From positions 1-64,000 of the forward strand of contig JBDOIE010000033.1 of assembly GCA_041082245.1 (NCBI GenBank): 64,000 nt of DNA. Direction: 5' to 3'. Origin of the DNA: DAOTVY01 sp041082245 (lineage in GTDB: Bacteria; Chloroflexota; Chloroflexia; DTKN01). The position numbers and the translations under genes are program-made. Under the pieces are notes generated by a model that did not search any database, was not told where the DNA came from, and saw only the letters and a list, made by a program, of their open reading frames with translations. Shown in pieces: positions 9,381-18,084 of the stretch. Every line of letters begins with the position of its first letter. Positions within the stretch are counted from its first letter, which is position 1.

Positions 9381-9684
9381 CTTCCTCCGAGTGCCGGGGG
9401 ACATCGGGGGATCGATCCGCCGGAGCAGGGCAGAAGCGCACACGCTGCATCCGCAGGAAAGGCAGGATCTCGCCTCTGCCTCGGTGTCGGAGGGCCGTCG
9501 CTGGTTCAAGGTGCCAGCGACGCCCCGGGCACCACATCCGCTGAAGATCGTCTCCGCTCCGCAGCCAGATGTGCGGGGCCGGAGACGAGGCCGTTCCTAG
9601 AAAAGGCGATCGCCCGGAAAAGGCGGGCGATGTTGGGAAAGTTTTCCTGCTCCTCGAACAAGCCGTGTTGTCAAGTAGCTGTGT

Positions 9685-9908
9685 CTGAGGTTGGGACATG
9701 ATCTGGAGCACGGTGGCATTCCCCCGTCCCCCTGCGCTGCGGGCTGGACCGTGAACCCCCTCATCCCCCTTACCCCCTTCTCCCCCACTGCTGCGCGGCG
9801 AGGGAGAGGGAGGCGAGGCGAACCCCTATTTCTCGCCCTTCCCTTCTCTGCCGCCGAACGGCGGGCGGGAGGGAGAGCGTCCCTGTCCCAACTCGTGTCC
9901 GAACTTCG
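9685..9908. repeat. MITE-like dispersed repeat, copy 1
   Basis: The ends are imperfect inverted repeats: the left end reads CTGAGGTTGGGACATGAT and the right end, on the other strand, CCGAAGTTCGGACACGAG. Inside are the shared blocks CACGGTGGCATT, a CTGCGCTGCGGGCTGG-like block, a run of CCCC(T/A) stretches, and CCGAACGGCG. The same element recurs at 46269-46460. It encodes no protein. No target-site duplication is obvious. It could be a non-autonomous mobile element or a structured intergenic repeat. Confidence 0.7.
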
Positions 9909-10094
9909 GGCTGTGTATCGCAACAGGCTCTGCCCTGTTCAGCGCTGCTTTTCGTTACCGCCCCGCTTGAGCGGCTGGGAGGCGAAAAGCCGTGCATTGA
10001 ACGGTGCGAAACCGTGGGTCGAACCGTAGCGGGGGAACTACCCAGAAGCGACCGTAAGTGCAGCCCGGCTATCCCCACCCGGGCGAAGTACAGG

Positions 10095-11051
10095 TCAGGC
10101 TCCCAGCAGGTGCAGCACCACGGTGAGCGTGAAGAGGCTTGCCACTGTCGTCCCGACCACCACCGTGGAGACAAAGCGGGGAGCCGCATCGAACTCGGTT
10201 GACAGGATCACCGAAACCACCGCGGTCGGCATGGCTGCTTCGAGGATCGTCACCTGGGCCGAAAGGCCGCTCAGCCCGAGCAGCCGCACGAGCCCCCAGG
10301 CAACCAGCGGCGAGAGCACCAGGCGCGTCACTCCGGCCAGCACCATGCGCCAGGAGAACCGCGTCCGCTCGTCCGCCGCAAGTTGCATTCCCAGTACCAG
10401 GGAAAAGACGGGGATCGCGGCCTGCGAGAGGATCTTTACCCCGCGGTAAAGGCTGGTTAACCACCCGATCGGCCGGCCGCCGAGCAAGAGCGCGTCGCCC
10501 CCCTGAAAGCCCACCAGGCGCAACACCAGGGCCAAAGCGACCCCGTAGACCAGGGGGACGTGCAACACCTGCCTTATGGCTTCCCTCGCGCCCCCAGCGT
10601 GGCCGCGTGCCGCGACGTAGACCCCCAAAGAATTGGCCAGAAGCGCCGCACCGACAGCAAAGACCGTTGCCCGTTCGAGCCCCGCCGTCCCGAAGGCGAG
10701 CAACACCACCGGAAAACCGTAGTTTGTCGAGTTGATCAGCAGCGACGAAAGCACGTAGCCGCTGTGCTCCGGCGGCGGTAACCGCAGCAGGCGTCCGATT
10801 CCCCAGGAGAGGAATAGCACAATGGCAAACAGGAGCACTACGCTCAGGAAAATCCGGCCGGCTTCCCCGGCGGTGACCTGCGTTTCCATCAGCAGGACGA
10901 ATACGATCGACGGGGCCAGGAAATAGAGCGCCAGGCGGGAAAAGGGACGGGGATCGAGCCGGAACAGCCGTCGGGCAAGGAACCCGGCTCCCCATACCAC
11001 GGTCAGCGGAAGGAGCACCCGGAGAAAGATGTCCAGGAGATCGGCCATCAT
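10095..11051 (-). CDS. AEC (auxin efflux carrier) family transporter
   Basis: A 318-residue membrane protein with about ten hydrophobic helices, the usual size of AEC permeases, which export small organic acids or related metabolites across the cytoplasmic membrane. The segment NSTNYGFPVVLLAFG is the family's conserved discontinuous-helix region, and SVILSTEFDAAPRFVSTVV near the C-terminus matches the second one. The start ATG overlaps the upstream gene's TGA (ATGA at 11051-11048), so it is translated after the spermidine-synthase-like gene from one message. The substrate is unknown. Confidence 0.88.
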   Translation of the reverse strand: MMADLLDIFLRVLLPLTVVWGAGFLARRLFRLDPRPFSRLALYFLAPSIVFVLLMETQVTAGEAGRIFLSVVLLFAIVLFLSWGIGRLLRLPPPEHSGYVLSSLLINSTNYGFPVVLLAFGTAGLERATVFAVGAALLANSLGVYVAARGHAGGAREAIRQVLHVPLVYGVALALVLRLVGFQGGDALLLGGRPIGWLTSLYRGVKILSQAAIPVFSLVLGMQLAADERTRFSWRMVLAGVTRLVLSPLVAWGLVRLLGLSGLSAQVTILEAAMPTAVVSVILSTEFDAAPRFVSTVVVGTTVASLFTLTVVLHLLGA

Positions 11052-12628
11052 CGCGCCTGCACGTAGTTGAGGATCATCTGGTCGACCACGTGTTCCACCG
11101 GGGCACGATCGTCCGTGAAGACGATCCCTTCCCCGCTCCACACCCGCGCGTGGTCCTGCACGTAGGCGATCACGTGGCGCAACACCGGGTGCTCCAGGCG
11201 CGCAGCGTTGTGGGCAAAGTCGGCCAGGGAACTCGGCCGCATGGTTGCCACCACGATGCTGTTCGTCACCCCGTATCCGGGCAGGTCGATCACAAAGACG
11301 CTGGGGAACACCCGCTGCATCGTCGCCGCGATCGCGTCGACCAGCCGCTCGTCACCTACCACATGCCCGACGTTGATCGCGCACACCCCGTTGCTCTCGA
11401 GATGCGCCCGCACCTGTGCAAAAAACTCCTCGGTCGTCAGGTGGAACGGGATGTAAGGCTGCCGGTAGGCGTCGATGGCTACGATGTCATAGCGCCGCGG
11501 CACCGTGCTCAAGAAGTATCGGCCATCCTGTACGTAGACGTGGAGGACGCCCAGGGCTTCCTCTTCTCCCATGCGGAAGTACCGACGCCCCACCTCCACG
11601 ATCTCCGGGTCCAGTTCTACCCCATCGATCTGCACCCGATCCCCGTACACGGCGGCGTACTGCTTCGGGATCGTGCCGGCCGCGGATCCGATCAGGCACA
11701 TCGAGGAGAATCCCCCCTCGGGTACATCCGGGGCAAAGTATGGGGCGATCAGGAAGATATCCCAGGGTCCGTAGGAAAGGAGGTCGAACGGGTCACGGGT
11801 GCGCTCGTAGGTCAGCGAGTGGTACGAATGCACCGCCAGCCCTTCGTTCAGGGCCAGGTAGATACGGTCTCCTTCCCGGTACACCTGAATGTAGTTGTAG
11901 ACCGATTCGCGCTCGTCCACTAGCACCGTTCCCGGGGGTGGCTCACGCCAGCCGCGCCAGGCGCCGACCAGGAAGAGCACTACCAGTACCCCGATCCCGA
12001 GCAGCAAAAGGAGGAACACCAGCCGCGTCGTCCACCGGGACACGCCGATCAGGGCCACGAGCAGCAACAGGAACGAGAAGGCGTAGAAGGTGAGCGAAAC
12101 GCCCCACAGTGGGATGGTCACGAACGAGGGCAGGAGGGTGCCCAGGATACTTCCGACGGTCGAGAGCGCGTAGATCGATCCGGAGGTGCGGCCGGCGCGG
12201 TCGACCGCCATCATCTCCAGGCGTATGGCAAAGGGGGAGACGCACCCGAGCAACACCATCGGGATCGAAAGCAGCACCAGCACGCCCACGAGCGCCCCGA
12301 TGTAAAGCCCGGCAGCGACGTTCGCCAGGCCCTGCTGTGCCCATCCGAGCAATGGGCGCGAAAGGGGAGGGATCATCCCGGTAGCCGCAGCGGCTACGCC
12401 CACAAGCCCGTAAAGAAACGAAGCGTGCGGCCGGCGATCCGCCAGCCGGCCCCCCAGCGTGTACCCCACGGAGAGGTAGATCATCACCATACCGATCAGG
12501 ATCGCCCAGATCGGCAGCGGGCTTCCGAAGAAGGTCCCGATCAGTCGGGAAGCCGTCATCTCGATCGCCATCGAGGTCATGCCGCACAGGAACACCACGA
12601 GCAACAGGAAAAAGCGGGATGTACGCAA
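11048..12628 (-). CDS. Membrane-fused spermidine-synthase-like protein
   Basis: A 526-residue fusion of roughly seven to eight membrane helices (start: FLCGMTSMAIEMTASRLIG) and a C-terminal Rossmann methyltransferase-fold domain of the spermidine/spermine synthase type. The SAM/dcSAM-binding region includes SSMCLIGSAAGTIPKQY and VQIDGVELDPEIVEVGRRYF, followed by YDIVAIDAYRQPYIP, where DAY replaces the usual DSS/DSTDP aminopropyl-transfer loop. TTG 12628 is chosen because AGGAGG lies 5 nt upstream and the promoter at 12676-12704 lies inside any longer version. True polyamine synthesis is unproven for this membrane-fused class. Confidence 0.82.
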   Translation of the reverse strand: MRTSRFFLLLVVFLCGMTSMAIEMTASRLIGTFFGSPLPIWAILIGMVMIYLSVGYTLGGRLADRRPHASFLYGLVGVAAAATGMIPPLSRPLLGWAQQGLANVAAGLYIGALVGVLVLLSIPMVLLGCVSPFAIRLEMMAVDRAGRTSGSIYALSTVGSILGTLLPSFVTIPLWGVSLTFYAFSFLLLLVALIGVSRWTTRLVFLLLLLGIGVLVVLFLVGAWRGWREPPPGTVLVDERESVYNYIQVYREGDRIYLALNEGLAVHSYHSLTYERTRDPFDLLSYGPWDIFLIAPYFAPDVPEGGFSSMCLIGSAAGTIPKQYAAVYGDRVQIDGVELDPEIVEVGRRYFRMGEEEALGVLHVYVQDGRYFLSTVPRRYDIVAIDAYRQPYIPFHLTTEEFFAQVRAHLESNGVCAINVGHVVGDERLVDAIAATMQRVFPSVFVIDLPGYGVTNSIVVATMRPSSLADFAHNAARLEHPVLRHVIAYVQDHARVWSGEGIVFTDDRAPVEHVVDQMILNYVQAR

Positions 12629-12675
12629 GGCTGCCTCCTTTGTGCCCCAACCGGTGCCCGAAAGCGGGTAGTGCG

Positions 12676-12704
12676 ATTGTACACGAGTCCACGGGCGAAC
12701 GCAA
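12676..12704 (-). promoter_or_regulatory. Sigma70-type promoter of the spermidine-synthase-like/AEC operon
   Basis: On the reverse strand, TTGCGT is followed after exactly 17 nt by TACAAT. The predicted start of transcription is near 12669, about 40 nt before the TTG start codon, which rules out the upstream in-frame GTG. Confidence 0.7.
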
Positions 12705-12900
12705 ACGGGCGGCACTTCCTCAGGGCACCTGCCGCCGAGGCTGAGGGTGCCCCCAGGTCCGATCTCACTTCCCCGGCACCCCGGTTACCCTCTTGGGTGC
12801 GCGCCACTCTTGTGGGGACCAGGCAGCCTGGACCTGGCGCTTTCCGGGTGTGAGGCAGGGCTTCCCAATCCTTTTTCACCTTCTTGCCTTGAAAGCCCGA

Positions 12901-12929
12901 GTAGGGCAACTCCGGAGGAGTTGCCCTAC
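12901..12929. repeat. Perfect 13-bp palindrome (REP-like hairpin)
   Basis: GTAGGGCAACTCC and its exact reverse complement flank the 3-nt loop GGA. It lies in the ~490-nt gap between divergent genes, away from either promoter. With no T-run and no upstream gene to terminate, it resembles a short intergenic palindromic repeat rather than a terminator. The rest of 12705-13036 shows nothing recognisable. Confidence 0.6.
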
Positions 12930-13036
12930 ACCTCTTGTTCCTCTCGAACGCCGATTCCAAACACAGACGAACGACCGGAGGCGCCCTCCCGTTGGAAATC
13001 ACCTATAGAAATGGCGCGCCCCTTGAGACGCGCGTT

Positions 13037-13065
13037 TTGTCGCACCGACTCGGCTGTGCTATACT
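13037..13065 (+). promoter_or_regulatory. Sigma70-type promoter of the nitroreductase gene
   Basis: TTGTCG, 17-nt spacer, TATACT. The predicted transcription start near 13072 leaves a ~45-nt leader before ATG 13118. Confidence 0.7.
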
Positions 13066-13117
13066 GCATTTGCACAGCAACGGATACGAACCGCTTCCAG
13101 ACTTCGGGGAGGCAACG

Positions 13118-13612
13118 ATGACCGAATGGATCCGACGGCGACGCAGCATCCGCAAGTATACCGGAGAGCCGCTTACGGAAGCACAGATCCGTGAGCTCCT
13201 GGAAGCCGCGATGGCTGCGCCCTCCGCCTCGAACCGGCAGCCCTGGGAATTCATCGTCGTCCGGGGACGCGAGCAGCGGGAGCGCCTGGCCGCGACGCAC
13301 TCCTGGAGCCGGATGTGCGCCGAGGCCGACACGGTCTTTGTCGTGTGCGGGCACGAGGAACGCTCGCGCCACTGGGTAGAGGATTGCAGCGCGGCGACCG
13401 AGAACCTGCTCCTGGCCGCGACCGCGCTAGGACTGGGCGCGGTCTGGGTCGCCGTGTACCCCGATGGACAGGCAGAAAAGCACGTCCGTGACCTGCTCGG
13501 TATCCCCTCGGGCGTGCGGGTCCTTTGCCTGGTGCCGGTAGGCCATCCCGCAGAGGAAAAGCCGCCTCACACCAAGTACGATCCGGCACGCGTCCACTAC
13601 GAGCGCTGGTAA
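13118..13612 (+). CDS. Nitroreductase-family FMN-dependent oxidoreductase
   Basis: A 164-residue protein of the short nitroreductase class. It begins MTEWIRRRRSIRKYTGEPL; the RRSIRKY segment is the FMN-phosphate binding start of the family, and APSASNRQPWEFIVV is the second FMN-binding block. The C-terminal LVPVGHPAEEKPP is also typical. It should bind FMN as a homodimer and reduce nitro or quinone compounds, or act in flavin or cofactor chemistry; the physiological substrate is unknown. ATG 13118 has GGGGAGG 7 nt upstream. The gene is monocistronic, with its own promoter. Confidence 0.9.
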   Translation: MTEWIRRRRSIRKYTGEPLTEAQIRELLEAAMAAPSASNRQPWEFIVVRGREQRERLAATHSWSRMCAEADTVFVVCGHEERSRHWVEDCSAATENLLLAATALGLGAVWVAVYPDGQAEKHVRDLLGIPSGVRVLCLVPVGHPAEEKPPHTKYDPARVHYERW

Positions 13613-13784
13613 CCGGCTGCCTGTGCGGTGTATGCCGGCGCGGCGGGTTGAGGCCGCGGCTCTGCCTGGTTATCCCCTCGGATCCGAAGAGGCGGCTGAA
13701 CATACCGGCCCGTGACGCGGCGCATTCGAAGCCTGCTTCGGCGGGCCCGGGTGCTATCCCCTGGCGAACTCCATCGAGCATCGC

Positions 13785-13812
13785 TTGACCCCTCGCCCTG
13801 CTGTGGTATCAT
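13785..13812 (+). promoter_or_regulatory. Probable promoter of the GT4 pair
   Basis: TTGACC, 16-nt spacer, TATCAT, ending 24 nt before ATG 13837. The spacer is one base shorter than in most promoters of the window. Confidence 0.55.
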
Positions 13813-13836
13813 CGGGACCAAGGAGGGTACGGCACG

Positions 13837-15111
13837 ATGCGTATCGCCATGCTGAGCGTCCATACCTGTCCCCTGGCTACCCTGGGTGGCAAGGACACCG
13901 GGGGAATGAACGTCTACGTCCGGGAACTGGCGCGCGAATTGGGCCGTCGGGGGATCGCGGTGGACGTCTTTTCCCGATCGCAGGATCCCTTTGTGCCACG
14001 GGTGCGATGGTTCGGGGAAAACGCCCGCGTGGTGCACATCCCGGCCGGCCCCGAAGCGCCTCTGGACAAGAACGACCTCTGGCGCTATACGGATGCGTTC
14101 GTCGCCGGCGTCCGCGGCTTCGTCGAGCGCGAAGGCGTACGGTACGACATCCTGCACAGCCACTACTGGCTGTCGGCACTCGTGGCGCTCGGACTCCGGG
14201 ACGGCGGCTGGGATGCCCCCATCGTCCATATGTTCCACACCCTGGCTGCCGCGAAGGAGGCCGCCGGCCACCCGGAGGACCGCAGGCGCCTGGAAGCAGA
14301 ACGCGAGATCGCGCGCGCGGTCGATGCGGTCGTCGCCGCGACCCCGGTGGACCGGGAGCAGATCGTCACCTATTACCACGCCCCGCTCGAGCGCATCCAC
14401 GTGATCCCCCCCGGAGTCAACCTGGAACGCTTCCGTCCCATTCCCGTGCTGGAAGCGCGCGCTCACGTCGGCTCGCCGTGCCAGCCGTGCGAGGAAGCCC
14501 ATATGCTCCTCTACGTGGGCCGTATGGACCCGCTGAAAGGAGTGGACGACCTCCTGCGCGCCCTCCCGTACGTCGTGCGGGACCTGCCGGACGACTGGCC
14601 CTGTCGGATCTGCCTGGCCCTGATCGGTGGGGACGCGGAAAGCAGCGATGAGGCGCTCCGGCAGGAGATGGCGCGCCTCGAGCAGCTGAAGGAGGCGCTC
14701 GGTCTGGCCGATTTCGCGATCTTCCTCGGGCGGCGCGATCAGGACGAGCTCCCCTATTACTATTCCGCGGCGGATGTCTGCATCGTGCCTTCGCACTACG
14801 AATCGTTCGGCATGGTGGCGCTCGAATCGCTGGCCTGCGGGACGCCCGTGGTGGCCTCCCGGGTGGGCGGCCTGACAACGATCATCGAGGACGGGGTCAA
14901 CGGGTTCCTTGTCCCGCAGGGCGACCCCGTGGCCATGGCCTACCGGATCCTGCAGCTGGTCGAGGATTGCCAGCTGCGGCGGCAGATGGGGCTGTACGGC
15001 CTCGAAACGGCACAGGCATATGCATGGCCCCGGATCGCTGACCGTATCCTGGCGCTCTACACGGCGCTTTCCGGGGCTGCGACAGGTGCGGGTGCACGGT
15101 CCACACCGTAA
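13837..15111 (+). CDS. GT4 glycosyltransferase, MshA/sucrose-phosphate-synthase-like
   Basis: A 424-residue GT-B glycosyltransferase. The N-terminus MLSVHTCPLATLGGKDTGGM is very close to the MshA/sucrose-phosphate-synthase type, in which HTSPL...GGMNVYV forms the donor and acceptor loop. The C-terminal donor site is VPSHYESFGMVALESLACGT, with the E-x7-E pair. ATG follows AAGGAGG at normal spacing. A second GT4 gene follows 22 nt later. Mycothiol synthesis is not expected outside Actinobacteria and no partner genes are present, so an inositol- or sugar-phosphate acceptor is only a possibility. Confidence 0.88.
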   Translation: MRIAMLSVHTCPLATLGGKDTGGMNVYVRELARELGRRGIAVDVFSRSQDPFVPRVRWFGENARVVHIPAGPEAPLDKNDLWRYTDAFVAGVRGFVEREGVRYDILHSHYWLSALVALGLRDGGWDAPIVHMFHTLAAAKEAAGHPEDRRRLEAEREIARAVDAVVAATPVDREQIVTYYHAPLERIHVIPPGVNLERFRPIPVLEARAHVGSPCQPCEEAHMLLYVGRMDPLKGVDDLLRALPYVVRDLPDDWPCRICLALIGGDAESSDEALRQEMARLEQLKEALGLADFAIFLGRRDQDELPYYYSAADVCIVPSHYESFGMVALESLACGTPVVASRVGGLTTIIEDGVNGFLVPQGDPVAMAYRILQLVEDCQLRRQMGLYGLETAQAYAWPRIADRILALYTALSGAATGAGARSTP

Positions 15112-15133
15112 GGTACGCCCCGCCGGAGGGGAT

Positions 15134-16390
15134 ATGCGTGTCGCGATGCTCGCGCGGGCAGTTTACCCACTCCACGGCTACGGAGGGGTCGAGCGCCACG
15201 TGTACCACCTGAGCACGCACCTGGCGCGTCTGGGGGTCGAGGTCCACCTCTGGGTGCAGGAGATGCCCGGAGGACGATCGGGCTCCCTGGGCCCAGGGGT
15301 TTTCCTTCACACGGCGCGCTACGACCGCACTTCCCCCTGGCTGCGCCCGAATTCGATCGCGGGGCGCCAGATCAACTATCCCCTCTACTCCTGGAAGATC
15401 GGGCAACAGGCGGCGCGTCTGGTGCGCACGGGGCAGGCGGACCTGGTACACGCTCAAGGGCTGGCAGCCTTCGGCTACGGGTGGCTGCGCGCCCATGATC
15501 CTTCCCTGCGGCACGCAGCCCCGATGATCATGAACCCGCACGGTATGGAAGAGTACAAGGCGCCCTCATGGACCAAACGCCTGGCCTATCTTCCCTTCCG
15601 AGCCTGCTACTCCTACGGCGCCCGGTGCGCAGACCGGGTGATCGCGACCGACGCCTGTACCCGCGATGAGGTCCCGCGCTACCTCGGTGTGGACCCGGGC
15701 CGGGTCGTCGTGTTGCCCAGCGCGATCGACGCTGCGGAATGCCTGGCGCCGCTCGATCCCGCCGTGCAGCGCGCGTTGCGGGAGCGTCTGGGCCTCGAGG
15801 AGGCGCCCCTCGTGCTCCTGAGCGTCAGCCGGCTGGAGCGCAACAAGGGCTTTCACCTGCTCGCGGAGGCGCTCGCCGGGGTGAAGGACGAGTTGCCCGT
15901 CGGGTGGCGCTGGGTCATCGTAGGGGAAGGGAAAGAGCGGCCGGCGCTGGAGGCACAGGTGGGCCGCCTGGGACTCGGCACAGCCGTCTGCCTTGCCGGT
16001 CGGCTGGACGACCGCGAATTGCACAACCTCTACGAGGTTGCCGACCTGCTGATCCACCCCACGCTCTACGAAGGGAGTTCGCTGGTGGTGCTCGAAGGGA
16101 TGATCCACCGCCGGCCGGTGCTCGCTACGACAGCCGGGGGCATCCCCGACAAGGTGTTCGACGGCCGGAACGGCCGGCTCGTCCCGCCGGGGGATGTCGC
16201 CGCGCTGCGCGCAGGGCTCCTCTGGTTGCTCGAACGCCGCTCCCGCTGGCCGGAGATGGGAGCGGAGGGCGAGCGGATCGTCCGCGAGCGTTTCGATTGG
16301 CCAGTGGTCGCGCGGGCAACGGTCGAGGTGTACCGGGAGATGCTGGAAGAATCCGGGCGGCCCGCCCCGGGGCCGGTGCCGCACAGCTAG
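15134..16390 (+). CDS. GT4-family glycosyltransferase
   Basis: A 418-residue GT-B glycosyltransferase. The start ATG 15134 is preceded by GGAGG (5-nt spacing) and begins a classical N-terminus, MRVAMLARAVYPLHGYGGVE, with the GGVE loop. The donor site reads HPTLYEGSSLVVLEGMIHRR (E-x7-E). It probably forms an operon with the preceding GT4 enzyme. Substrates are unknown. Sequence before 15134 in the same frame overlaps the previous gene and is not coding. Confidence 0.88.
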   Translation: MRVAMLARAVYPLHGYGGVERHVYHLSTHLARLGVEVHLWVQEMPGGRSGSLGPGVFLHTARYDRTSPWLRPNSIAGRQINYPLYSWKIGQQAARLVRTGQADLVHAQGLAAFGYGWLRAHDPSLRHAAPMIMNPHGMEEYKAPSWTKRLAYLPFRACYSYGARCADRVIATDACTRDEVPRYLGVDPGRVVVLPSAIDAAECLAPLDPAVQRALRERLGLEEAPLVLLSVSRLERNKGFHLLAEALAGVKDELPVGWRWVIVGEGKERPALEAQVGRLGLGTAVCLAGRLDDRELHNLYEVADLLIHPTLYEGSSLVVLEGMIHRRPVLATTAGGIPDKVFDGRNGRLVPPGDVAALRAGLLWLLERRSRWPEMGAEGERIVRERFDWPVVARATVEVYREMLEESGRPAPGPVPHS

Positions 16391-16423
16391 CGTGCGGACC
16401 TGGGCCCGGCCGGCCCTATGCCG

Positions 16424-16432
16424 TGGTATAAT
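16424..16432 (+). promoter_or_regulatory. Extended -10 promoter of tilS
   Basis: TGGTATAAT is a perfect -10 hexamer with a TGn extension; no good -35 lies upstream. It is ~78 nt before the tilS ATG. Confidence 0.6.
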
Positions 16433-16509
16433 TTCCCTCAGGAAGCAGCCGGTCTCCAGATGCACCACAGCCGTTTGGGAATGCCGATCGCGCGCCCGAA
16501 GGTCGTCCG

Positions 16510-17964
16510 ATGGCCCGACAGAACGAGGAAGCGATTGCTTCCACTGTGCTTTCCGCCATCGTTGAGCAGCGCCTCTGGACACCCGGCGAGCGGGTGGTGG
16601 TCGCCGTCTCGGGCGGATGCGACTCGCTCTGCCTCCTGCATCTGCTACAGGCCCTGCAGCCGCAACACGGTGGCCTGCTGCACGTCGCCCACCTCGACCA
16701 CCGGTTGCGTCCGGAATCGCGGACAGAGGCAATGTACGTCGCTGAAACGGCCCGGCGGTGGGGCCTTCCCGCCACAGTCGAAAGCGAGGATGTGCGGGCG
16801 CTCATCGCTCGGGAGGGGCTTTCCCCGGAAGACGCGGCGCGGCGCGCGCGCTACCGTTTTCTGCTCCGCGTCGCGGCGAACGTCGGGGCCTCGGCGGTCG
16901 CTCTGGGACACACCCGCGACGACCAGGTGGAGACCGTGCTAATGCACCTACTGCGCGGGGCCGGCCTTTCCGGCCTGCGCGGGATGCGCTTGAGCGTTCC
17001 GCCTGCTCCCTGGATGGTCGAAGGACTCTCCCTATCGCACCCCATCCGGCTGGTGCGCCCTCTGCTGGAGGTTTCGCGGACCGAGACCCACGCTTACTGC
17101 GTGGCGCACGGCCTTTCCCCGGTCCACGACGCCTGGAACGAGGACGAACGTTTCCTGCGCGTGCGCCTGCGTCGGCAGGTGTTGCCGGTACTGCGTACCC
17201 TGAACCCGCACCTGGATGAAGCGCTCCTCCGGCTTGCCCGGCTCGCCGCGTGGCTGGAAAGCGATCTGGAGGCGATGCTCGACGCGCGCTGGTGCGAACT
17301 GGCCCAAGAAGCGTCGGGCTGCATTCGCCTCAGGCTGAAACCTTACCGCGATCTCCCCTGGACACTGCGACTGGAAGCCGTCCGGCGGGCTGTGGAACGC
17401 CTTCGGGGGCATCTGGAGGGTGTAGGGTGGGACGCGACCGTCGCGGCCGCGCGCCTCGACGAGGCGGGCGTGGGGAGCGAAGTTGCGCTCGTGGAGGGGA
17501 TCGTCGCGCGGCGGGAGTACGAGGCGCTGGCTGTGGGGGACAGGGGCGCGCTCGAGGTTGCGCCCTGGCCCGATCTGGGTCCTCACCCGGTTCCGCTGGC
17601 GATCCCTGGCCGCACCCTGCTCCCCGAGGGACACAGCCTGATCGCGACACTGCACGGCCCGGAGGAGCTCCCGTCCTGGGAAGACGTGCAGCCACGGGAG
17701 GCCTGGCTGGACGCAGACGCTTGTGGGAACCGGCTCTGGTTGCGTCCGCCTCAACCAGGAGATCGCTTCCGGCCGCTCGGCCTCGGAGGGACGAAAAAAC
17801 TGCACGACTGGATGACCGATCAGAAGATCCCGCGTGCGGCGCGCCGTCGGGTTCCCCTGGTGGTTTCCCCAAGAGGGATCGTCTGGGTCGTGGGGCACCG
17901 CATCGACGAGCGGTTCGCGGTCCGGCCGACTTCTTCCCGACTCCTTCGCCTCCGCTGGGAGTGA
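16510..17964 (+). CDS. tilS: tRNA(Ile)-lysidine synthase
   Basis: A 484-residue N-type ATP pyrophosphatase that attaches lysine to C34 of tRNA-Ile(CAU), converting its decoding from AUG to AUA. The PP-loop SGGCDS is at residues 34-39, and HVAHLDHRLRPES and GHTRDDQVETVLMHLLRG are conserved N-domain blocks. The C-terminal TilS_C domain includes LRPPQPGDRFRPLGLGGTKK. Length and domain order are typical of full-length TilS. The gene is single, between a glycosyltransferase pair and clpB, and has its own extended -10 promoter. Confidence 0.96.
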   Translation: MARQNEEAIASTVLSAIVEQRLWTPGERVVVAVSGGCDSLCLLHLLQALQPQHGGLLHVAHLDHRLRPESRTEAMYVAETARRWGLPATVESEDVRALIAREGLSPEDAARRARYRFLLRVAANVGASAVALGHTRDDQVETVLMHLLRGAGLSGLRGMRLSVPPAPWMVEGLSLSHPIRLVRPLLEVSRTETHAYCVAHGLSPVHDAWNEDERFLRVRLRRQVLPVLRTLNPHLDEALLRLARLAAWLESDLEAMLDARWCELAQEASGCIRLRLKPYRDLPWTLRLEAVRRAVERLRGHLEGVGWDATVAAARLDEAGVGSEVALVEGIVARREYEALAVGDRGALEVAPWPDLGPHPVPLAIPGRTLLPEGHSLIATLHGPEELPSWEDVQPREAWLDADACGNRLWLRPPQPGDRFRPLGLGGTKKLHDWMTDQKIPRAARRRVPLVVSPRGIVWVVGHRIDERFAVRPTSSRLLRLRWE

Positions 17965-18039
17965 CGCTTCAATGCTGCTATAACGCTCCTCCAACGTTCC
18001 TCTTATGCCCTGCGCTTATGGTAACGCGCGGAAAACCAC

Positions 18040-18063
18040 CGCGAGCGCCGGCGAGCGCTCGCG
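18040..18063 (+). promoter_or_regulatory. Leader hairpin upstream of clpB
   Basis: A 9-bp perfect stem (CGCGAGCGC/GCGCTCGCG, 6-nt loop) ends 7 nt before the AGGAGG ribosome site of clpB. It could influence translation of this heat-shock gene, but it does not cover the ribosome site. No CIRCE element (TTAGCACTC-N9-GAGTGCTAA) is present in the 120-nt leader. Confidence 0.4.
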
Positions 18064-18084
18064 ATGGCATAGGAGGAACGACAG

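Larger units (their letters stand above)
9263..10094. other. Non-coding gap of ~830 nt between convergent operons
   Basis: No credible gene is seen. The interval holds the hairpin at 9350-9380, a second inverted repeat at 9609-9631 (ATCGCCCG/CGGGCGAT, 7-nt loop) and the MITE-like repeat copy at 9685-9908. Short open frames here lack ribosome sites and any recognisable protein features. The last ~190 nt before the AEC-transporter stop show nothing recognisable. Confidence 0.6.

Noticed and set aside
13837..15111. Mycothiol glycosyltransferase MshA
   Set aside because: The N-terminus is MshA-like, but no other mycothiol genes are present and the same motif occurs in sucrose-phosphate-synthase-type enzymes; only the broad family is named.
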